A DNA stretch of 64,000 nucleotides from Lepas anatifera (lineage: Eukaryota; Arthropoda; Thecostraca; Lepadidae): the NCBI GenBank assembly GCA_034440635.1, contig JAOTON010001528.1, positions 482,501 through 546,500 on the forward strand, given 5' to 3'. The notes beneath the pieces were generated by a model, which was not told the origin of the DNA, made no database searches, and saw only the letters and a list, made by a program, of their open reading frames with translations. The position numbers were made by a program, and so were the translations under genes. Of the stretch, positions 11,690-23,345 are shown piece by piece. Position 1 is the first letter of the stretch. Each line of letters starts with the position of its first letter.

Positions 11690-12900
11690 GTCTGCCCAGT
11701 AAATAGAAGCTCACGTGCGTCCAGTCCCCATGGTCCGAAAAACGGCGCGATCTGATAATGGCGCGCTTTTTACGCGGACACCGGTGCACTGGATAAAGAG
11801 CGATGTGTGCAGAATGGCGCGGGTCTCTGTCGCCGCGGATCAAACATTCGCCGCCGCCCCACCGCCGAGACAAAGAGAGCGGCGGATCAGAGTCGCCTCC
11901 CTGGAACTTGGCCGACGAGTGCGATACCGTTTCAGCGCTGATGTTCGGCATGTCACACCGCCTGACCCAACCGCATCACAATAGTCGCCGGCTCAGTGGC
12001 ATGCATGGCAGAGCCCCTTGAAGCAGCCCCGGTCACCTGAGAGGCGGCACGTACCACATCGGCGCCACGCCCATCCGCTTTCTCACAGTCTCTCATGCAA
12101 GTGTCGCCATAAAGCATTATTGACAAATTGGGATGGCGGGTGCGCGCGCGCTGGCTGGCGTTAACCCACATTCCACCGGTCGGTCGGCCCGCGGCCGGCG
12201 CGCGCTCGCGCCGCCGCTTTTGTTTGGGAGTCGGATAAATACAGGAAAAACGTTTATGCGGCAGCACGGCTGGCGGTCGGCTGTCACCACCATCTGAGGA
12301 ATAACGGGGTCAAAGCGCGGGTCACGAGATGGCCGTACACCTCAGAGGACCACATCGGTGCCAGATGGGTCATCCGGGGTAAATTCCACCATCGCGGCGC
12401 AGATGAAAGAGACGACCTGGCCGAGGCGACAGGCCTGAAATTCATCCGGATTCCAATATAAAACAAAACGGTCGCCTTAAATACCAGGGTATCTTCCCGA
12501 TAAACCATCCGAAACATCAGACATGGAGGACAGTCGCGCTCTTCCGGGAACGGTCCTGGTCTCCGGGCCGTCGTTTTCGAGACGCATGCGCACTGCTCAC
12601 GGGCGGCGCGCGCTGCCTCGGCTGACAGAGCGCTGCAGAGATCGTGTTCGGCCGCTGAGGCGCGAACCCGGAACCTTGGTGCGGTCGCGTCTCTTACACA
12701 AACATTGCTGACCGATGGTGTCCGCAGCGTGACGCGCCCACGCCCGGCCGGCAAATATGCGTGTCACGCACGGCGCCCCAGCACCGGCGCACAGCCGCAC
12801 TGCGACAAATTGCACACGCAACTACGCCCGACGAGCAAACAACGGCCGCGAATCTCAGCCGAGAGGCGGAAGGGGTAGTGCTAGAGGAGCCCACGTAGAG
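11690..12900. promoter_or_regulatory. CpG island
   Basis: About 1.2 kb that is clearly GC-rich with frequent CpG, unlike the AT-rich flanks. An NRF1-like site, GCATGCGCA, lies near 12585. The many overlapping open frames on both strands follow from the low stop density of GC-rich DNA. A minus-strand ATG with a possible donor lies inside at 12485-12524, so the island may be the promoter of a minus-strand gene. Confidence 0.6.
12485..12524 (-). CDS. Possible first coding exon in the CpG island
   Basis: On the minus strand CTCCATGT starts a frame of 13 codons plus one base (MSDVSDGLSGRYP) that ends at a possible donor, CCCTG|GTATTT. If unspliced, the frame stops two codons later. The GC-rich upstream side (12525-12900) is where a promoter would be expected. 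No downstream exon was identified, the donor is weak and the product is unknown. Confidence 0.2.
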
Positions 12901-15900
12901 GTTAGGTTTGACACACGGCCAAAAATATGCAGATGATTTGTTAATAAATGACGTTGACTAAAAGTCTAGCGCCGTTTTCTTCTAAAGCTTGAGCTATTGC
13001 ATTTTTGTTCATGAGAGGTGAAATATAGTTATGTTCTTATCGAGACATTTGAATCCATATTTTCGTAGCAGGCCAGTACGATTCTTCTTAAGCTACAGCT
13101 GACACTATCCCTTTACCAACATGTCCTAAGATAACTAGGGCTACCCAGGCTCTGTGAACGAGCACAGAGGCCATATTGTTGTCCGACTCTGCGGCTATTT
13201 GGACAGCTTTGCACAGCATGTCGCCGGATGAGAGAGCGGGACACTATCATGATGGATGACATCCAATATGCTAAAGCAGCGGCTGAAGTCAACAGCACTT
13301 GACACATTGCGGTAAAAAGTTATCCAAAGGCGAACACAGCGGAATGAGGAAGCGCAACTCTTAAATCCGTCCAATGTGACTGAACACTTCTGTGCCCTCT
13401 AAAAAGTGTCCTTCCTGCGTGAGGCATGATAGGGCAGACATTACATTCCAGCTCAGGGAGATATATTTTTCCCTGCATTGCTCTGAGGCACTGGCTTATA
13501 TAACGATTTGCCCAATTCCGCATGATTTGGTCGACTAACAAATGACGACTTCTCGTTTTGCCCCCACGCTGAACTCTCCTAATTAGCTCTTGGAGCGTAC
13601 AGTGTTACTGCTGTAACTTCCCATCGACCTTCGGCACAGCCTGCACAACACACAGCCTCTTGACGATAGTTGATCATGTTTCTAAGTTACATCCCCTAAA
13701 CCACCAAACAATTTTCGGATAATCTAACAAACCGTAAACGATAAAAATGTAATAAGTATATCACACCAGACATTTTCAACAATTACATTTTATTCCTGCT
13801 GACCTGTCAATGCTTGTGCGTTTCCCACAGCATCCTCCAGTTCTCGGCCCTCGGTTTCGGTTCGTTTTCGCACTGTGTGAGCGCGCCCACTGGCTGTCCC
13901 CGCGGTCAGTGAGCCGGCAGGACACGCACCCTCAGACGCGCGTGCTGCCGGGGAGCTGGCTCTTACGCCGACGCTGGCCCGTGCCAAATCAAACAGAGGC
14001 CGCCCTATTAGCCAGTTTGTACGCCTCCGGGCGAAGCACTTCCGGATTCCGAGTGACAGGCTCCCATGCTCTGTGGCCGGCAGTGGTCTGTCACGAAATC
14101 GTGCTGGTGTGAGGAGGTGGAATGCTGTCAGAGCCAAACGATTCAATTTTTATCGGAGGTTAAGATGCCCTTGAAGTTCACTTTCGTAACTCCTAAGGCT
14201 GATCAAGGAATGCGCTGGCGTTTTTCGGTGAAGGCGAGATGGTTCGCCGTCTAACCCTGCAAAAGTTTTACTCACAGCTTTCAGTGTAAGTGTATATCGA
14301 CAAGGGAGTGTTCACGAAAGAAGACAAGCTCAAAACAAGTGATCGAGTGGAGCCGATCACGCTTTGCTGGTGATGTGGATGTTTTTCTACAGGACTACCT
14401 CACCCAGGGAAACTTTCCAGTTGGTCTCAGCTCGATCCAAATGTGTGACGCTTTTTAGAGAGCCAAATAGTTTGTAATGAGCGGTGGCGCCAAAGACACA
14501 CGACAGAGAACTGTGGAATCAGGTTATGCCGCACAGAAGCTGTGCCTACAGGTTTTAATAGCATGCACGCCTTCAGTATGGTCAAATGTCAGGTTTGCCA
14601 CGTCGATAAAAACTCAGTGATGTGCAAAAATAAATTCTAAATATATAAAAACTTGATCCGTTGTGAAATTCAAATACTAACCTCGAGCCGCAATTAAAAC
14701 GCTCCTTGGGTGAAATATTATTTGTAATTTTCCACATCGGGGGTCCACAAGCGAATTTAGGAGAGTAATAAAAGGAAATATGAATGTATGCATCTCAAAC
14801 ATTGCTCACAATTCCGGACAATGACTGACTGGCAGTAGGGCCCAAAACAATAATGCATACTATTTGGTGAAGGAACCTTGCATATGTACAGGCTGGAAAG
14901 AAAAGGTTATGTAAAAGCCACGCTTGTACGGCCAAGTCCCAAATACCTTTAGGTAGTGAGTGATATGCAACGAGGAGTTTCCCAGAGAGCCATGTTGTAG
15001 AAATGGAGTAATGCCAATACTATCTCCATCAACAGCGCCGGCAATTCGGGGGGATATTTTGGTCATGCGCACGGCACGCTTTTTTGCCGAATTTCCATCT
15101 CTGGTCGCAGATACGGGATTCGCCCGTGGCTCCCGCACGCTTAAAATAGTGCTGAGTCTACAAAGGTTTAGCACAGGTATCGGTTCTGAAACAGGAAAAA
15201 AATATTTCCCTTGAAAATTCAAAATCAGAATTTTTTGTTTCAGCACCTCTCAGTTCTATTGCAGTTTAGGCGGTATTGTTGCATGTTCTCTGCTATCTCC
15301 TATTTGCATGCATCCTCACACAACAAGGCAGCCAAGTCTGAACAAGCGTCAATCTCGCCGTGCAATGTTTTCTGGGACAATCTTACGTCGCTGTGGTCTT
15401 TACGCATGTGGCATGAATGATAGAATACATCAGGCGCGTATTCGGGACACTTTTAAGCCCATGTATGCAAATTGGTTGCCTGATGTCCGTTGTGGTGCCA
15501 AAAAGCTGCGTTTGCAAGCGGCGACGCCTTCATTGACACATGAATGCAATGCATGCTAATCTAACGCCTTTGTCTGAGTGTACCGAAGGTCACTGTGCGT
15601 TAAGAGGGGGCAATCTGGCGGGTGCGGGGCCTGCAAAATGTGACTGGCACTCAGGCTTGAATGGCTGCTCAGTTAAGATTAACCGGCGTTAGCATGACAA
15701 ATGGTTGGATCGGTGAATGGAATTCCAATCGTCTGAATCAGGTGTAAGTGTGTGATTGCGCGAGTTGTGGTGCTGAATAGGCCTTTCAAGCTCAAATTCT
15801 GTGGCAATGCTGTACATAATTTGGAGACTGTAGCTCAAGAAAATGGGGATCGAGCCAAGAGTCGTTTCAAAACTTCCCGTTGAGAAAAGTGAAATATCCA

Positions 15901-16002
15901 TCCAGTCCTATCCCTACCTGTAGATGTGAAGACATGCATGAAAATACTGACCAGTATCCATTAAAATTCCCGGTATTATTTTCAAATTAGGTTTGTTTTA
16001 CA
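12901..16002. other. Unannotated intergenic sequence
   Basis: A second, smaller GC-rich patch lies at 13810-14110. A 128-codon minus-strand frame at 14860-15246 has no recognisable domain. I see no other repeat boundary or supported exon. Confidence 0.45.
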
Positions 16003-16790
16003 GAATGTCCCCTATAGAAGCACACTCGGGATTGTTTCTATAAAATGCACCAAAAAAAGACAAGACAAGATTCGGGTATATGTCGAATCAGAATAAAATG
16101 GCAATTCAGAAACATAGATATTGTTTATTCTGACCTCGGTTTCATTTGCTCTATGACCCTTCACAACATATGCTCCAGGTGAGCCCCGGCGCTCTTTCAC
16201 CATGGGCAGGCGAACTCTCTGCAGGCTGCTCACGGCATCGTTGATCATCACAACCGAAACCTGGCTCACTTCCAGGACCATATATGGCTGCCTTCAATTA
16301 TTCTCTTGTGCTTGGCCTTCCTGCACACACCCGGTCCTTTAGGTAGCCTCGTGTGAAGAAATCCAAAGGACTGAGGTCGGGAGAGTCCGGAGCCCACGGC
16401 ACACTTTTCTTCCTTTCCTTTGGACTTCTTCGTTTGGGACTACCTAAAGCACCGAGTGTATGCAGGAAGGTCGAGGACAACAGAAGAATTGAAGGCGGCC
16501 AAAAAACCTGGAAGTGAGCCAGGTTTCGGTCGTGATGATAGACGACGCCATCAACAACCTGCAGAAAGTTCGCCTGCCCATGGAGAAAGAGCGCCGCGGG
16601 GCTCATCTGGAGCAAATATTGTGGGGGCCATAGAGCAAGTGAAACCCAGCTCACAATAAGCAATGCTAATGTTTCTACAATAACGGTATATTCTGATTCG
16701 AAACATCACCGAAATTTGTCTCTATGACAAAGCCTTGACATTTTATGGATAAATCCCCGGTGTACTTCTTTATAGGACACCATGCACAAT
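16003..16790. mobile_element. Fold-back of two transposase 3' ends
   Basis: Two diverged copies of the same segment face each other around about 16410. The minus-strand copy runs from about 16410 down to 16003, the plus-strand copy from about 16405 up to 16790. Each encodes a C-terminal block with DLSPLDFF or PLDFF followed by a YLK motif, typical of DDE transposases of the IS630/Tc1/mariner superfamily. The outer ends also match (GTCCCCTATAGAAG on the left, GTGTCCTATAAAGAAG read inward from the right). Frameshifts break both copies and the catalytic core is absent. Confidence 0.65.
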
Positions 16791-18045
16791 CAAACGATGT
16801 TCAATGCTCTCGAAGTAACCCTTAGTAACAAGCGGTATATCTGAAAATAGGTCGGAAGAGCTTATATCGTCGCATCTCCTTAGATTACATATCCAATTCG
16901 CGGAAAATGCGACAATGATTTTTGAACGGTTTCAGGTGCAATCTCTGGGAACAGTGAACTTTTAAACTGAGTTTTGAATCCACACCGTGTTGCCGTTTCA
17001 TTAGCAATGCTAACAATTCAATGGCCTGTAATAGCACGGCAGATGCTCCTGCCAAGCAAGAACTGGCCAAGATCAACCTCTCAGAGAGCCCACCTGTTGG
17101 GTGCCGAGTACTGCGAGCGTTATCAGCCAGGTTTGAACACCAGCCTCGGTCAGCACACCTCTGCCTGCTCCGTATCAGCTCATGCAAACATCGTCAGCAG
17201 CTTCTGGCCAGCACTCCGGAGCGTACTCAGACACCTGGAGACCTCACTCAACCACGAACATGTCATCGATATTGACTCGGAGAATAGCTGCGGTCTCGAC
17301 ACGACAAGGTGCTGACGTGACCCTGTTTGCATAGAGCCCACCTCATGGCCTCCAAGGCACCAGGTGGAGCTACCAGTTAGCATGGTAGGCTACAAAGACT
17401 AAAGCCTGCTCTGGTTTTATGAATGCATTCTGAAACGTCTTGCTTAAGTCATCTGAGTTTTCGTGATCTTATGTCGTCTTAAATTTCTAAATAGATAATG
17501 TTTCACACGCGCCCGAGCTTTTCTAACTGGAATGGAGAGCATCCAGACCAGCAAAAACATACTTTCGTTTCGTGAATTTCTCGAATGGTTTTACTTTGTA
17601 ATCTATGTATCGCCGCAATCTTACGTTTATAATTATATTGTATTCTTGCCTGCGGAGTCTGAACAGGTGATATAACAGTCCTGCCTACCCGAAGCGCCAG
17701 AAGTTGCACCACACACAGGGCCTGTCAGCTGGCGGTGGATCCGTGTTTAGCTAACCTGTAGCTGACTCGCCTCTGTACACATCAGATGACGTCAGCACAG
17801 GGAGGTGGTGATGCAGAGCCAGCACGTGCCGTACCTGACAGCGACCCGCCCCATCTCGGGTCTCGCATTGTTTCGATAGCCAGAACTCCACTGAGCGCAC
17901 CTGCAGCTTTTCAGAAGTCAACTGGATGCATAGTGGCATGGCAAGAGCTAGTTCTTAGGAACACTGTGCTCTCAGGCTTAAGAACCTGCGTCCATACTTG
18001 TGCTTCTTGCGGAGGACATGCCCGTGACTGTTGATGCATTTTCCC
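16791..18045. other. Unannotated sequence with one possible small exon
   Basis: Mostly featureless. On the minus strand a 62-codon frame (17939-17751, ATG start) contains an internal stretch bounded by AAGCTGCAG|GTG and CTGTCAG|GTACGG that would make a 66-base phase-0 exon. There is no partner exon and no domain, so it is only a note. Confidence 0.35.
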
Positions 18046-18949
18046 TTAACACCGCACTGGAGAGGAGTCTGGCATTAACGCGCATTTGAGGAGGGCCTGG
18101 TAGGCCCCCTAATATCTCATGAACCAAGAGGTGCAGAAAAACGCCAGTTAGGGGGTGGATAAGGGCTATATTGATCTATATTATGATCCATTTTCATTGA
18201 ACTACGTCAATACCTTCAAGGTCAAACGATGTCATAAACGTCAAATCCTGGCCATGCTGGGGACCTATTGGGAAATACCGTTATTACGCGGTAAAAATAC
18301 GGGAATAAGCTAAAGGCAGACCAGGGTCATAGAGGGAAGGTCGCAAAGAAGCTTTGCTACAATTTGAGGGTCAAGGTCATCCGAGGTCATTGACCTATGA
18401 GGTCACAATATGGTATATTGCCGATAATGTACACTTTGACTAACACTATTGCCACTGTTTGGTGTAAAATGAGGATTGACCTTTAAAAATGGCCTTTGAA
18501 CTTGATCTTTACATTGATGTACCTTAACTATGACGTCATAGCATAATACACGTCCGACCAGGTAACGCTATTTGACCGGAAGCACTGGGGTCAATGCCCT
18601 TGAAAGTTCTGATATGCCTTTGACCTGTGACATTTAAATTTGACCTTGACCTTCATGTGAGGTGACCTTGACATATCATCCCGGTTATATGGTGTTATGA
18701 CATCACCACTCAGTCCCCAATGCAAGTGAACTGGTCCGACCGCGCGATTACGACGATCTTAAAATGCTGGTCTTGCTTTGAAAACCTATTAGTAAAAAAA
18801 TGGCAAATTTTCCCAATTTCTTCACCAATCGACGCGCTATTAAATTCTGTTAAACGTGGCCAAGTATCATTTTTCGGCTACGAGTGGTTCTCCGACCAAC
18901 TCGGAAAAACAGGTGGGGCCTCCGGGGGCCCCTCCAGTGCGCATGTTGA
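18046..18949 (+). mobile_element. TTAA-type MITE, family F2, copy a
   Basis: The ends read TTAACACCGCACTGGAG and CTCCAGTGCGCATGTTGA. They are diverged versions of the perfect termini of the copy at 50359-51321. The interior has no ORF but many TGACC/GGTCA half-sites, including repeated TCAAGGTCA-like extended sites. Its size and TTAA ends suggest mobilisation by a piggyBac-like transposase, which is an inference. Confidence 0.75.
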
Positions 18950-21050
18950 TTATGGTGAAACAATAGCAATGGCTTTCTTTCTTGGATCGTGGCTATTTCC
19001 ATTCTAGTCTGTTTCTTTATGAATGATGTCTGAGCCATACTATTTTCAAAGGATGCATTTAGTTCCGCATTCTTTTGTTTATTTTGGCTGACCTCAGGGC
19101 TCTTAAGTTTTACTTGGAAGTTTTACAATTTAGAAAGAAACATGAACTTTGGAAATCACCACAACACATGGTTGGACAATATAATGATCAATAATAATCG
19201 ATACAGATTCCCACAATAACAAACGGCTAATATATACCATAATAATCTTTGAGTAGTTGGACATTCACGTCCGCATTGCCCAAAAAACAGGAATGTAATA
19301 CAAAGTTTGACCCCACTAATGCTCAGCGTAAAAAACACCCCGGCAGCTGTCAACCGATGACTCAGCAGACCCGGTCTGATTTGTATCATTGTTGGGACGC
19401 CTTAAACATTTATTCCGAGTCAAACATACAGACTGATTCACTTTGAGACGCTTCATCTTTCCCAGGAGTGGCTTTTGACGTTTAGTTTACATGAGATGCA
19501 ATTAAGCGTCTACATTCATGACTGACACTGAGCTAAACTCCAGAGCACGCCATTACAATCTTAAAAAAAACAAATGCAGTATTAAGACATCAAATCCAAA
19601 TAATGTTTTAGCACAAACTATTCAAATTCCCGTATAATATTCACTGACAGCGAGATGATAATGAAACTCGACGCACCAAAAGCCGAGGTCAAAACATATG
19701 ATCTGCCCTCAGCAAATACTATCCAAAGCCTGCAATGAGGTGCCTAGCTTCAAAAGATGCTAGAAAAAAGCAAGCTCTATGACTGATCCTAGTTTTCGGA
19801 TATTCGAAAATTCCACATCGAGTCGAGTTGGCTAGGCCGGCGCGTTTCACGTGCCTTTGCCTTTTCCGCCTATTTTCGCAACACTTTTTGGTTCTGATGA
19901 CTAAGTAACATCAAATACTGACTCGTGGTATTTCAGTCGCCACACTAAGACCTTTTAAAATCGTGATGGCGGGATACCACCACCTAAAGTTTGAGCACAA
20001 ATGCACAATTCCAGGTGCAAGACTGCCCACAACAGGCGTGGAAACAAACGCCAAGCGGGCCATTGGCCCCTTAACGGTTATTAATTGACCACTAGTCTTG
20101 AAATGACACGCAACTCAGCTCCATTAAGACTTCACGCCAACCCTACACCACGCCAATCTACAGTCTATTCTATTTTTGTTTCTGTATATGGCTATACCCA
20201 AAAGTATGGAGTCCTAAAAGAGTACACTGGCTTAGAAGATTATGGTTAACTGCAGCCAGCACAATCGCTTGTCTCTGGCTACTAAGACAAAGCTGATACT
20301 GACAAGGAGCAAACCGCTACCTTGGAGCAAAGACATCACGCATTTTTCATCCTTCTTCGCCGAGTTGCTGGCGCCAGGACATGACCACCAGTGATTCCAC
20401 TGTCTTCTGCGTGCACGATAAAAATAATTCAATCACCTATCAGCAAGCCATGTACTCAGTCATGTCGATGTCTTGTTCTGGTGAAAGCCAGAAAACGCTC
20501 TGGAGACGAGCGCTGGCCGGGTTCGAGGCGGTTAGAAACACCACCAGAATGTGCGTGCGGAATGTTTATTGGAATTGGCCCGGATGTTGGCATCACATCC
20601 GCACCCAGCTCTGGGCCGACGCCAGAGATGGACGCCGCAGATTAAACGGCGGTATCGACTCATAAACTGCAAGTCAGGAACTGATTCAGCCGAGTTATAG
20701 CGGTCTTGTGTCCAATGGTTTGTGGATAGCTGTGAGCAATAGCGGGGATGAGGTAGATAGAAGGTAGTCGTCTCTAGTCGCGCTGGTTTTTCGGGAGATG
20801 TGATAAGAAATCAAGGTTTCGGTGATAAGCCACCTAGTAAGATTAGAGGTTGTCATAAACTCTCACACTTTTAGAAGGGATTTTATGGATCCGAGTAAAC
20901 TTATGAATCCACTCAGCTATGCATAACTTGGCAAAAATCGGGAAACAAAGCTGTTGTTACGTAAAAAATCAAAACAAGCAAATTTTCTGAAATGAAAAAA
21001 ATTAGATAGTGTCTTTTAGTATCCTGCTCATAGCTTAGACCTCAGGCATA
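18950..21050. other. Unannotated intergenic sequence
   Basis: No supported exon or repeat boundary. The frames at 20380-20665 sit in a locally GC-rich patch and have no recognisable domain. Confidence 0.45.
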
Positions 21051-21268
21051 ACAATTAATTTATTTATTTATGTTATTCGGGCGTCTCCCAAAAGGCACAC
21101 TTGCCCAATGCCAGGGAGCCGTTGGCTTTTGTATCAGCATTGTATTTAGGGGAGCTCTCCATCAGGCACGAAAAGCGGCCTCTCTCCCTGGGGACTGAAC
21201 CCACGCTTATCGATGCTGTCCCAATCTGAAGACAGGAAATGAAGCAATCAGGTCACCCGCCCCGTTAT
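21050..21268 (-). repeat. tRNA-derived SINE (family B)
   Basis: Read on the minus strand, the element starts GGGGCGGGTGACCTGATTGC, has a B-box match GGTTCAGTCCC about 60 bases in, and ends in an ATAAATAAATAAATT tail. The head differs from SINE family A, so this is a second family. I could not define a clear target-site duplication. Confidence 0.6.
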
Positions 21269-22043
21269 GTTTCGCTCGAAACTGGCCCGAGGCTGTGCAA
21301 TTATTTTCCGGCGAGTTAAGCCTACACCGCAAGCTGAGTTACGCGAATCTAGATGTTGATGTTTCCATTCCGGTGCGTATTTTGGGTGTTGCCCGACAGA
21401 CAAAATTCAGGCCAGAAGTTTGCTTTCACATTGAAGCAGTGACGGATCTAGGACTTCATTTCAGGGGGGGCTAGGGGGACCGAGCCTATCCCGTCATTGC
21501 CTCAGATTGCCTCTGGCTGATTTTACTATAGTAAGTATCTACTATAAGCATTCTGGCATTTCCGGGGGCTGAGCCCCCCCCCATAGTTCCCCTTGTATCT
21601 GCCAGTACGTTGAGGCCATACTTTTCCTCGGAAGTTTCACCAGTTACTTAAGCCAACACCAACAACACCAAACAAACTATAGTTTGGCTATAGTCGCCAC
21701 GTTCAAATCTGGCACCTTTTTACGTGCACCCATCACAACTCAAGCAGCCACATGGCTGTGAGCTGCCGTGCTGCCCCACAGGGGCGGATGGCGCCGCGGA
21801 ACTCGGCCGAGCGGAGCAGCCAGACGCCGATGGTCTGTGGTAGTGACGCTGCTCAGTCAGGCGACCACTGGCCGGAACGCAGTGGCGCCCATGCACGCAC
21901 TGCAGCAGTGCACGACCGACCTTCGGCCACCTCATCACCGGACTTACATCACCAGCCTCCCCACCAGCCTTCACTGACAGCTTCCCCACCAGCCTTCACT
22001 GCTGGCATTCCATCGCCAGCCTCCTCGGCTATGGCTTTTGTCA
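21269..22043. other. Unannotated, with a GC-rich part
   Basis: Positions 21730-22035 are GC-rich and contain short imperfect repeats of CAGCCTTCACTG-like units. The long plus-strand frame at 21752-22153 is partly produced by these repeats, and I do not accept it as a gene. Part of this stretch may be intron of the minus-strand gene starting at 22881. Confidence 0.4.
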
Positions 22044-22881
22044 TTAGCTCACATCCACGCCATGCTGGGTGTCATCGTGCTGCCTGCAGATGGTGCGAGA
22101 AGAATCGATCCAAAAAACATTCATTTTGGTCCCTGGAAGAAACTCGTTGGTGAAAAGTCATCATTTCTAAAAGTGCGAATCACAGCCCCATTCCAAGTTT
22201 TACCTGTGATTGAAAAATTCCAAAGATACTGTTCCTCTTCCTCCTCGGGCCTGGTTGCATCCGCAAGGGCTGAAGTCAAGGAGATAAGAGTTTCACAGGA
22301 AACAATCACTGTTTGATGAAAATTTTAGAATCACCTGTAACTAAAGCAAAATTGTACATTAAATTGTTCAAGAAAAACTTTCAATTATACATTTTCAATT
22401 TGGGGAGCCAAGGGGAGCCCCAGCATCACGGGGCAAAGCAGCTGGCTGGATGACTTCACGAGTCTTCCCTCTCAACGTGCTAATGATCACGAATAGTCAC
22501 ACGGTATCACGCCCGCCCCCCAATACAATGAGCTCCACCACACATGACCTTAGTACCTCCAGGTCTGGTATTGTTGCAGTCAGAAACCACGATACAACTT
22601 CACGACTTCACGACACAACAAGAGAGACCAATTAGCAATGCGTCTTATTTTGGATGGATCTTCTCTAAAGAGACACTTTTGCCTACGAATGTGTCTGTCC
22701 CGCCTGCACACCCTGTAAAGGAAGCATTACCAAAGAGTTTTCATATAATCGGATATGCTTCTCTGGCGCTAGAGGAAGCCACGTGAGTGTGCTTGCATGC
22801 GTGGTACTCACCAAAGACCTCCTTCCACGACATCGTCATCATGGTGTCTAAGCGCGAACACTCGTCCTCTTCCGGCTCCAT
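22044..22881 (-). CDS. 5' end of an unidentified gene, two supported exons and a possible third
   Basis: Exon 1 coding part is 22881-22812 (70 bases): CAGCAATGG start, acidic N-terminus beginning MEPEEDECSRLD, donor TTTG|GTGAGT. Exon 2 is 22269-22204 (66 bases): acceptor after a pyrimidine-rich CTTATCTCCTTGACTTCAG, an acidic stretch PEEEEEQYLW, donor CACAG|GTAAAA. Both junctions are phase 1, and only one frame is open through both. A third candidate, 22132-22044, follows TTTCTTCCAG, stays in phase and ends at TAA, giving 74 residues in all; its reality is uncertain because no poly(A) signal follows and the true next exon may lie farther off. The product is not recognised. A CpG island with E2F-like sites lies about 400 bp upstream. 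Confidence 0.5.
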
Positions 22882-23099
22882 TGCTGTACTCTTCTGAGGA
22901 GTTCCAGACGAGATTCACGCGATCCGTCTCTAATAGCGCACTGTCTGAATTCAAAACTAGTGATTAACTGCCAGAGTCATAAAACATCAATCTATTTATG
23001 CAAGTTCCGGAGACACTAGTTTATATTAAAGAGACCTATCAAGCCTCAGAATTGAGCTCCGTCGATCCCAAGTCTTTCGCTAGACTTTGCAACGCTCAC

Positions 23100-23345
23100 A
23101 AAGTCCTCCGCTGAGTTCGAAGCACCCTGCCACCGCTGGACCGCACTATGAACTGTTGCTGCAGACGCGGACACTGCCCGCGGGCATCGGAGCTTCTGCT
23201 CTGGCCTGGGGGCATGCATCTGCAGCCGAGCTCGCCGCCCGCAGGCGCCGCCAGCGCGGCCTGCCTGCGGCGGTTTATTTGGCGCCAACGCGGTGGCGCC
23301 AACCGGGCCGAGCGGTGGCGCCAAAGGCTGGTGATGAGATCATCC
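23100..23345 (-). promoter_or_regulatory. CpG island with three E2F-like sites
   Basis: A compact GC- and CpG-rich block upstream of the minus-strand start at 22881. Three near-identical motifs lie in 47 bp: TTGGCGCCAA at 23279-23288, TGGCGCCAA at 23294-23302 and TGGCGCCAAA at 23316-23325. TTTSGCGC-type sequences are the established binding motif of E2F/DP factors, which drive G1/S genes. The grouping suggests cell-cycle-linked transcription of the downstream gene, which is an inference. No TATA box was seen. Confidence 0.5.

Noticed and set aside
12284..12754. 156-codon minus-strand open frame
   Set aside because: It lies in the CpG island, where stops are rare on every frame. There is no domain, and frames overlap on both strands.
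21752..22153. 133-codon plus-strand open frame
   Set aside because: Low-complexity repeats of CAGCCTTCACTG-like units sustain it, and it overlaps the minus-strand exon candidates.
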